A stretch of DNA of 64,000 nt from ZC4RG30 sp046347045 (GTDB lineage Bacteria; Pseudomonadota; Gammaproteobacteria; Steroidobacterales; Steroidobacteraceae), in the NCBI GenBank assembly GCA_046347045.1, contig JAXMGX010000002.1:124001-188000 (forward strand), given 5' to 3'. How positions within the stretch are numbered: the first letter of the stretch is position 1; each line of letters opens with the position of its first letter. The notes below the pieces were generated by a model, which saw only the letters and a program-made list of their open reading frames with translations, was not told the origin of the DNA and searched no databases. Positions 57,846 to 64,000 of this stretch are shown in pieces. The position numbers were made by a program, and so were the translations under genes.

Positions 57846-60116
57846 TCAGGCCAACACGATTCTCACCGGGATGGATTTCGCAGCAGGCGTGCCGCTGATC
57901 TCATCGAAATGATCCAGCGGCAGAAGCGGATTGAGCTCCGGATAGTAGCCGGCCACCGCACCGCGCGGCAGCGGGTAGTCAACCAAGGTCAGACCATCGA
58001 CCCTGCGCACCATCCCGTCCGTCGACAGGGTTTCCAGCCCGACACTCGCCTGTTCGACCAGGCCACGATCCTTGCGGTCATCGGCGTTGATCAGCAGCAC
58101 CATGCGATCATTGTAGATACCGCGATAACGATCGGAGTAGCTGTAGATGGTGGTGTTGAACTGATCGTGGGAGCGCACGGTGGCCAGGCGCAGCATCGCC
58201 GGGTCGCCTACAGGATCATTCACGTCAAGGCCGCTGAACAAGACGAAGTTCGCCTTGCCGCTGGGGGTCGGCCAGACCCGTCTGCGGGGCGGCACGTCCA
58301 GGTAGAAGCCCGACCTGTCGGCAATCCGCGCGTTGAAGTCGGCGTAGATCGCCGGATAGACCTCGGCGATCTTGTCGCGGATCAGGCCGAAATCGCAGGC
58401 ATAGTTCTCCCAGTCAATCGGACTGCCCGGGAGCACGGCCCGAGCCATCCGGCAGACGATTTCCACTTCGGACAAACAGTCTGCGCTCACCGGATCGAGC
58501 ACGCCTTTCGAAGCCGTGACCCTGGACATGGCATCCTCGATCGTCACGAACTGCTCCCCGGCCGTGGTCTCGATCCGCTCTGATCGTGAGATCACCGGCA
58601 GGATCAGCGCCTCCTTGCCGTGGATCACGTGGCCGCGGTTGAGTTTGGTCGAAATGCCGACTGTCAGGTCGAGTCCACGCATCGCGGCATAGGCGCGATC
58701 CGTGTCAGGAACGGCGCGGACGAAGTTGCCGCCCATGCCGATGAACACCTTGGCCGTCCCCGCCAGCATCGCCTTGACCGCATCAACGGTGTGATGCCCG
58801 CTCTCACGCGGCGGATCAAATCCGAACACCTGCTGCAGCCGATCAAGGTATGCGGGCGGCGGTCTTTCATCGATCCCGACGGTGCGATCGCCCTGGACAT
58901 TCGAATGGCCACGGATCGGGGCGATCCCGGCGCCCGGCTTGCCGAAGTTTCCCCTGAGGAAAAGCAAATTGCACACTTGGCGCAGCAGCTGAGAACCCTG
59001 TTGATGTTGCGTCAATCCCATGCCGTAACAAATTATCGTCGCGTTGGAGCGGATGTAGATGTCGGCGCACCGACGGATCTGCTCCTCCGATATTCCCGAC
59101 ACGCGCACCAGATCTGCCCAATCCTGCGCCAGGGCGTCCTCGCGGATGGCCTCGATGCCCAGGGTGTGCGCATTGACGAAATCCCAGTCGATGACGTTGT
59201 CGCCGTGCGACTCCCGCTCGAAGAGCACCTTCATCATGCCTTTGAGCAGGGCCACATCCCCGCCGATCCGCACCGGCACGTATTCGCTGGCGATCTTCGT
59301 CGAACCGAGGGTCGCCATTTCGATCACGTCTTGCGGCGGAGTGAACCGCATCAAGGCGCGTTCGGGCATGGGATTCACGGCAACGATCGGGACCCCACGC
59401 CGCTCGACCTCGACCAGATCGGTCATCATGCGCGGTGAATTGGTTCCGGTGTTCTGCCCGATGACGAAGACGGCTTCGGCCCTGGCCCAATCGGCCATGG
59501 TCACCGTTCCCTTGCCCACACCGATCGACGCCGGAAGACCGCGGCTGGTCGGCTCGTGACACATGTTCGAGCAGTCGGGGAAGTTGTTCGTTCCAAAAGC
59601 GCGCACGAAGATCGAATACAGGAAAGCAGCCTCGTTCGGCGTACGACCCGAGGTGTAGAATTCCGCCTGATGCGGGCTGGCGAGACCGCGCAGGTGACGC
59701 GCGATGAGAGCGAAGGCGTCGCCCCAGCTGACCGGAACATACCGATCGCTTGCTGCATCGTATTTCATCGGTTCGGTCAGGCGGCCTTGCCTTTCCAACC
59801 AGTAGTCGGATTGCGCTTCCAGTTCGGTCACGCTGTATCGCGCAAAGAAGTCCCGCGTCACGCGGAACCTGGTCGCTTCGTGCGCCAGGGCCTTGGCTCC
59901 GTTCTCGCAAAACTCCAATGTCCTGGTGCAGTCGGGATCCGGATAGGCGCAGCTTGGGCATTTGAAGCCACCCGGCTGATTCATCGACAACAACGCCTTT
60001 GAACCCTTGGTGACGACACTCTCCTGCATCAGGATCCTGGCCGTTGCCGCCGCCGCGCCCCAGCCTCCCGCGGGGCTGTCGTAGGGTTCATAATGAGGTT
60101 GTTCATCAGCCATCAT
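57846..60116 (-). CDS. ydeP: FdhF/YdeP family molybdopterin oxidoreductase
   Basis: A molybdenum enzyme of about 756 residues related to formate dehydrogenase H. In E. coli YdeP is linked to acid resistance, without a known substrate. The N-terminal part shows CPSCAYPDPDCTRTLEFCENG, a cysteine pattern of this family, then NFPDCSNMCHEPTSRGLPAS, LFLRGNFGKPGAGIAPIRGH and AVPDTDRAYAAMRGLD. Start is one of two adjacent ATGs at 60116 and 60113 with a weak ribosome site. Upstream of cioAB on the same strand and divergent from cls. Confidence 0.9.
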   Translation of the reverse strand: MMADEQPHYEPYDSPAGGWGAAAATARILMQESVVTKGSKALLSMNQPGGFKCPSCAYPDPDCTRTLEFCENGAKALAHEATRFRVTRDFFARYSVTELEAQSDYWLERQGRLTEPMKYDAASDRYVPVSWGDAFALIARHLRGLASPHQAEFYTSGRTPNEAAFLYSIFVRAFGTNNFPDCSNMCHEPTSRGLPASIGVGKGTVTMADWARAEAVFVIGQNTGTNSPRMMTDLVEVERRGVPIVAVNPMPERALMRFTPPQDVIEMATLGSTKIASEYVPVRIGGDVALLKGMMKVLFERESHGDNVIDWDFVNAHTLGIEAIREDALAQDWADLVRVSGISEEQIRRCADIYIRSNATIICYGMGLTQHQQGSQLLRQVCNLLFLRGNFGKPGAGIAPIRGHSNVQGDRTVGIDERPPPAYLDRLQQVFGFDPPRESGHHTVDAVKAMLAGTAKVFIGMGGNFVRAVPDTDRAYAAMRGLDLTVGISTKLNRGHVIHGKEALILPVISRSERIETTAGEQFVTIEDAMSRVTASKGVLDPVSADCLSEVEIVCRMARAVLPGSPIDWENYACDFGLIRDKIAEVYPAIYADFNARIADRSGFYLDVPPRRRVWPTPSGKANFVLFSGLDVNDPVGDPAMLRLATVRSHDQFNTTIYSYSDRYRGIYNDRMVLLINADDRKDRGLVEQASVGLETLSTDGMVRRVDGLTLVDYPLPRGAVAGYYPELNPLLPLDHFDEISGTPAAKSIPVRIVLA

Positions 60117-60218
60117 CAGGACTTCGCGTTGCTGATCTCCCGAAGTGAAGTCAGGTTGGCATGGGTAGCAGGGCGGTGCAAGAACATACTGTCGTCTGAA
60201 GGACGGCACGTCTAGAGA

Positions 60219-61652
60219 ATGGAAATGTCAGCCCCCCTGTATCTGCATGTCATTGCCGTGCTCGCCTGCTCGCTGCACATCCTGCTGCGTCGGCACCGCC
60301 AGCCCGAGGCGCGCGCGGCGTGGTTGTTGCTCTTGTTCGCGTTGCCGTTTGCGGGGACGGCGGCCTATCTCCTGTTTGGCACGACCAATATCGGGAGAAG
60401 GCGGATCGCCAGATTCCACGAGGTTACTGCTGCCCTTCCCGACCCTGCGGGGTTCTCTCCCGGAGTGTCGCGTGAACGACTCGATGGCAGCATGGAGCTG
60501 TTCGAGATCGGCCGCAGCATCAGCGGCTATCCGCAGACCGATGGCAACCAGGCCGAGCTGATGACCGATTCCGACACCGCGATCCAGCGACTGGTTGAAG
60601 ACATCGATGACGCCACGCAATCCGTTCACCTGCTCTTCTACATCTGGCTGGACGATGGCAATGGACGCAAGGTCGCCGACGCACTCATGCGCGCCGCCGC
60701 GCGCGGTGTGGCGTGCCGGGCCCTGGTGGACGACATCGGCTCGCGTGCACTCATCCGTGCCCCGCTATGGCAGGCGCTGGTTCGTTCTGGCGTCCAGATG
60801 CGCCGCGCACTGGCTGTCGGCAATCCATTGCTGCGCCCCTTCAACGGCCGGATTGACCTGCGAGATCATCGCAAGATTGCCGTTGTAGACAATCGCCTTG
60901 CCTATTGCGGCAGCCAGAACTGCGCCGATCCGCAGTTCCTTCCGAAGGCGCGCTTCGGCCCCTGGGTCGATGTCCTGCTGCGGTTTGAAGGTCCCGTGGT
61001 GCGTCAGAACCAGCACCTGTTCGCCTCGGCGTGGATGGCAAACGGTGGAGACGACATCGCGATGCTGCTTGATGCGCCAGCGGCAGCAGACAGCGCGAAG
61101 AGCGGATTCGTGGCCCAGGTCATCGCCGCCGGCCCGATCTATCAAAGCGGTGCAATGCCGGAAATGTTTGCCTCGCTGATCTATGCGGCACGCAGCGATC
61201 TGGTGATCACCACGCCGTACTACGTGCCGACGGAAGGCCTGCAGACAGCCCTGCGAGCCGCGGCGCAGCGCGGTGTCGATACGACGATCATCTTTCCGGC
61301 GCGCAACGACAATTTTGCAGTCGGGGCGATTTGCCGGGGTCAGTACGAAGGCCTGCTGAACGCAGGCGTCAAGGTCTTCGAGTTCAAGCCAGGCTTGCTC
61401 CACGCCAAGACACTGACGGTCGATGGCAGTATTGCGCTGATCGGATCCGCAAACATGGATCGGCGGAGCTTCGATCTGAACTTCGAGAACAACATTCTGC
61501 TTTACGATTCAGGAATGGTTGCGCAGATCCGGGAGCGGCAGGCCAGCTTTCTTGGCAAGAGCGATCGCATCGAGCTCGCCCATGTCGCATCGTGGGGCAT
61601 CCTGAAGAGGTTGCGGGACAACCTCCTGTCGATGCTTGCGCCCATCCTGTAA
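60219..61652 (+). CDS. cls: Cardiolipin synthase
   Basis: A membrane phospholipase-D family enzyme forming cardiolipin from phosphatidylglycerol. Two N-terminal transmembrane segments (about 5-20 and 32-52, AAWLLLLFALPFAGTAAYLL), then the two HKD motifs: RDHRKIAVVDNRLAYCGSQN (about 214) and LLHAKTLTVDGSIALIGSAN (about 393). 477 residues, usual length. ATG 60219 and ATG 60225 are both possible starts. Divergent from the ydeP-like gene, possibly sharing its regulation. Confidence 0.94.
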   Translation: MEMSAPLYLHVIAVLACSLHILLRRHRQPEARAAWLLLLFALPFAGTAAYLLFGTTNIGRRRIARFHEVTAALPDPAGFSPGVSRERLDGSMELFEIGRSISGYPQTDGNQAELMTDSDTAIQRLVEDIDDATQSVHLLFYIWLDDGNGRKVADALMRAAARGVACRALVDDIGSRALIRAPLWQALVRSGVQMRRALAVGNPLLRPFNGRIDLRDHRKIAVVDNRLAYCGSQNCADPQFLPKARFGPWVDVLLRFEGPVVRQNQHLFASAWMANGGDDIAMLLDAPAAADSAKSGFVAQVIAAGPIYQSGAMPEMFASLIYAARSDLVITTPYYVPTEGLQTALRAAAQRGVDTTIIFPARNDNFAVGAICRGQYEGLLNAGVKVFEFKPGLLHAKTLTVDGSIALIGSANMDRRSFDLNFENNILLYDSGMVAQIRERQASFLGKSDRIELAHVASWGILKRLRDNLLSMLAPIL

Positions 61653-61739
61653 CTCCGCCATGCGGCTGGCACGACAGGCCGATGCGCGGCAGACAGGCTC
61701 CAGAGCCAGGCCGCACCGGCTCGACGGCGCGCTCCAGGC

Positions 61740-62660
61740 CTAGGCGGCCGGCTGGCAGCTTGCCAGCCATTCGCGCGGCGACACGCCCGACTCGCGCCGA
61801 AACGCGCGAGACAGCGATGCTGCCCCCGCATAACCCAGTCTGTCGGCCAGTGATTTCACGGGCTCACCGGCGCGCAGCCCGGCCATGGCGACGGTCAGTC
61901 GGAAGCTCGACAGGTAGGCAGCGGGCGTGACGCCCGTGATCGCCCGGAACGTGGCCGCAAACGCACTGCGCGACATGCCGGCGCACTGCGCCAGATCAGG
62001 CAGGGACCAGTTGCGCGCTGGCGCACGGTGAATCGCCACCAGTGCGCGCGCCAGGCGCCGGTCGGCGAGGCCCGCAAGCATGCCCGTGGTCACACCGACC
62101 GTGTGCGGCTGATCGATGATGAAGCGCAGCAGCTGGATCAGGATCACCTCGAAAAGGCGGTCCGCCAGCACCCGGGAGCCGCAGCGGGCATGGTCTGTCT
62201 CCGCGAACAACAGCTCGAGCGATGGCCCCAATCCCGGCACCTGGGACAACGGTACGCAGACCAGCGCCGGCAGTGCCGCCACGAATGGATTCTCGCTGCC
62301 CCCGTCGAAATGCAGTGTCGCGCAGGTGAAGTCCGCTCCCTCGCGCGGCGCATTGACAATCGCATGCTTCACGGCCGCCGGATAGAGGAAGAGCGTCGGC
62401 TCGCTGATACGCTGCCGCACTGCCAGACCGCTACCGCTGGCATGACGCAGTTCGACGCTGCCGCGGCGCAGGACGTGAAGGAACGCGCGTCCCGGGTACG
62501 CCTCGAACTGCTGCGTGCCGCACAGCCTCCCGGTGTGAAACAGCGAAGCCCTGACCCGGAACTTCTCCAGCAGCGCCGAAAGGCGGTCCATGGGCTCGGG
62601 CGCCTCGCCCGAGATCTTCGTGGACGATGAGACAACTTTTCTGGACTTCATGTATCCCAT
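61740..62660 (-). CDS. AraC family transcriptional regulator
   Basis: A 306-residue regulator with an N-terminal cupin-type ligand domain (about 35-200, GRAFLHVLRRGSVELRH and PTLFLYPAAVKHAI) and a C-terminal double HTH (LPDLAQCAGMSRSAFAATFR, VKSLADRLGYAGAASLSRAF). The start is unclear: ATG 62660, 62651 or 62591; the last would begin the family-like MDRLSALLEKF. Divergent from the protoglobin gene, which is its most likely target. Confidence 0.88.
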   Translation of the reverse strand: MGYMKSRKVVSSSTKISGEAPEPMDRLSALLEKFRVRASLFHTGRLCGTQQFEAYPGRAFLHVLRRGSVELRHASGSGLAVRQRISEPTLFLYPAAVKHAIVNAPREGADFTCATLHFDGGSENPFVAALPALVCVPLSQVPGLGPSLELLFAETDHARCGSRVLADRLFEVILIQLLRFIIDQPHTVGVTTGMLAGLADRRLARALVAIHRAPARNWSLPDLAQCAGMSRSAFAATFRAITGVTPAAYLSSFRLTVAMAGLRAGEPVKSLADRLGYAGAASLSRAFRRESGVSPREWLASCQPAA

Positions 62661-62734
62661 GATCCGTCCACGTGCGGCAGGATGCAACTCACGCGCTGCA
62701 TAGAGAGCGCCTCACTGCCGGAACCGGAGGACCC

Positions 62735-63406
62735 ATGACAATGAACCGCCCCCTTCCCACCCTGCTGGGCGTGACGGCCCTGGCCATCGCACAGGCTGCA
62801 GGCGCCGCGGCCGACCCTGCGCACTCGGCGCCAGGCTACGCCTATGGGCAGCACACGCTTGCCAGGGCGCCCTATACCCTCGAGGACCTCAAGTCACTTG
62901 AGAAGACGCTGCTGTTCACCGACGACGATGTGAAGGCGCTGCGCGAGAGCCGTGCCATCCTTGCTGACCAGACCGATGCAATTCTCGATGTCTGGTATGG
63001 ATTCGTGGCCTCCACGCCCGAGCTGCTCCACTACTTCTCCGACGCAAAGACCGGCAAGGCGGACGCAGCCTATCTTGCGGCCGTGCGCAAGCGATTCGCA
63101 CTGTGGATCCTCGACACGGCGGATGCGAACTACGACCAGCGCTGGCTCGACTGGCAGTACGAGATCGGTCTGCGTCACAACCGTCTGCGCAAGAACCAGA
63201 CGGATCACGCGGCCAGCGTCCCGCAGGTGAACTTCCGCTACCTGCCGGCGCTCACCATTCCCGTGACCACCACGCTGCGACCCTTTCTGGCGAAGAAGGG
63301 CGCCGCCGCCCGCGACGTAGACCGCATGCACGCCGCCTGGGTCAAGGCCGTACTGCTGCAGACCATTCTCTGGAGTCAACCTTACATTCGCGACGGGCAG
63401 TTCTGA
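62735..63406 (+). CDS. Protoglobin-domain heme protein with signal peptide
   Basis: A single-domain globin relative of 223 residues. After a signal peptide (about 1-25, LLGVTALAIAQAAGAAADPA), the protoglobin fold runs from about 45: the DVWYGFVASTPELLHYF helix, RKRFALWILDTADANYDQRW and the proximal-histidine region WQYEIGLRHNRLRKNQTD, ending MHAAWVKAVLLQTILWSQPY. Protoglobins bind O2, CO and NO and are usually cytoplasmic, so an exported one is uncommon. CGGAGG precedes ATG 62735. Divergent from an AraC regulator. Confidence 0.88.
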   Translation: MTMNRPLPTLLGVTALAIAQAAGAAADPAHSAPGYAYGQHTLARAPYTLEDLKSLEKTLLFTDDDVKALRESRAILADQTDAILDVWYGFVASTPELLHYFSDAKTGKADAAYLAAVRKRFALWILDTADANYDQRWLDWQYEIGLRHNRLRKNQTDHAASVPQVNFRYLPALTIPVTTTLRPFLAKKGAAARDVDRMHAAWVKAVLLQTILWSQPYIRDGQF

Positions 63407-63541
63407 CCGCGATCCGGCGGGACCGCGCCTCGCCGAACAGCGCGGCGCGGCGCCTGTCCATGCCAGCGGCCGGCCAGCACCGCATTTGTATCGTCGCGCC
63501 CGAGATGTATGCTGCTTGGACTGCGCTGGACGGGAGGGGCG

Positions 63542-64000
63542 ATGGCGTTGACTGCTGCATCCAATCGCCCGCTGCCATGGCTGGTCGCGATTGCATTCCT
63601 GATGCAATCGCTCGATACCACCGTCCTGAATACGGCGGTTCCGTCCATCGCACACGACCTGGGCGTGTCGCAGCTGCAACTGAAATCGGTGCTGGCAAGC
63701 TATGCGTTGAGTCTTGCCGTCTTTGTTCCGGCCAGTGGCTGGGTGGCGGATCGATTCGGCACGCGACGCGTCTTTGCAGCGGCCATCGTGCTGTTCACGA
63801 TCGGATCGGTGCTTTGTGGGTTCTCGCGGACGATTCCCGAGCTGGTGGCCTATCGGCTGCTGCAGGGCGTGGGCGGCGCCATGATGGTCCCGGTCGGACG
63901 GTTGACCATGGTTCGCAGCTTCCCCAAGACCGAGCTGGTCCGGGCAATGAGCTTTCTGGCCATACCTTCGATGATCGGGCCGCTGATCGGGCCAACCCTG
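63542..64000 (+). CDS. MFS drug transporter, DHA2 type (partial, cut by window end)
   Basis: The first 153 codons of an MFS multidrug exporter (14-helix DHA2 / EmrB type). It opens WLVAIAFLMQSLDTTVLNTA, the usual first helix with the SxDxTxVNxA signature, then the motif A loop GWVADRFGTRRVF and the motif around YRLLQGVGGAMMVPVGR. The frame is open to the last base. GGGAGGGG precedes ATG 63542. Confidence 0.9.
   Translation, partial: MALTAASNRPLPWLVAIAFLMQSLDTTVLNTAVPSIAHDLGVSQLQLKSVLASYALSLAVFVPASGWVADRFGTRRVFAAAIVLFTIGSVLCGFSRTIPELVAYRLLQGVGGAMMVPVGRLTMVRSFPKTELVRAMSFLAIPSMIGPLIGPTL

Noticed and set aside
58867..59961. Minus-strand frame of 364 codons
   Set aside because: It lies inside the ydeP-like gene in another frame and has arginine-rich, motif-free sequence.

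Overview
The window is GC-rich, densely packed bacterial chromosome with strong G/C third positions. Its TonB-dependent receptor, GH97/GH13 sugar locus, assimilatory nirB-type nitrite reductase, YadGH-type ABC exporter and NhaR-like LysR regulator suggest a gammaproteobacterium near Xanthomonadales/Steroidobacterales. That placement is inference from protein style; there is no rRNA marker. I saw no tRNA, rRNA, CRISPR array or intact insertion sequence.

Layout. 1-12.5 kb is housekeeping and envelope: a DUF938 methyltransferase, a secreted M1 aminopeptidase, a YadGH-like ABC exporter, an alkaline phosphatase, an exported hendecad-repeat protein, an esterase, a glycine-zipper lipoprotein, a FabH-like synthase, an SPFH/ribbon-helix-helix pair behind a palindromic operator, and an HD-GYP phosphodiesterase. 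12.5-25.5 kb holds a secreted beta-helix protein, a flavin monooxygenase, a YdjM-like membrane hydrolase, serine dehydratase with a cyclophilin, an M20 hydrolase with a LysR regulator, HtpX, a diguanylate cyclase and small proteins. 25.5-29.8 kb is a regulatory and accessory stretch: an orphan NarL-type regulator, a cysteine-rich MarR regulator divergent from an unknown protein plus an EamA exporter, and a short MazG-like protein, with several inverted repeats.

29.8-40.9 kb is a maltodextrin locus. A TonB-dependent receptor takes up oligosaccharide; a secreted alpha-amylase, a GH13 glucosidase and a GH97 glucosidase (stop/start overlapped) cut it; an MFS transporter imports the sugar; a divergent LacI regulator sits beside a TGCATACGTATTCA operator. 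After a quinone-oxidoreductase-like gene and a cupin, 43-53 kb is a nitrate assimilation locus: a PP2C-kinase fusion divergent from a nitrate transporter, NirB, a NirD-FAD reductase fusion and the NasA nitrate reductase. A well-formed sigma-54 promoter and a partial NtrC site precede the transporter, pointing to nitrogen control.

53-64 kb looks like a stress-related accessory region: HdeD, a GyrI-type AraC regulator, a cyanide-insensitive-type bd oxidase with a DUF2474 peptide, a YdeP-like molybdoenzyme, cardiolipin synthase, another AraC regulator, an exported protoglobin and an MFS pump cut by the window end. At its left border are a 16-bp inverted repeat and what looks like the tail of a lost membrane-protein gene. 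The points most worth a second look are the MarR/unknown/EamA module with a repeated ATATG-N7-CATAT palindrome, the NirD-reductase fusion under a sigma-54 promoter, the SPFH/RHH pair and the exported protoglobin.
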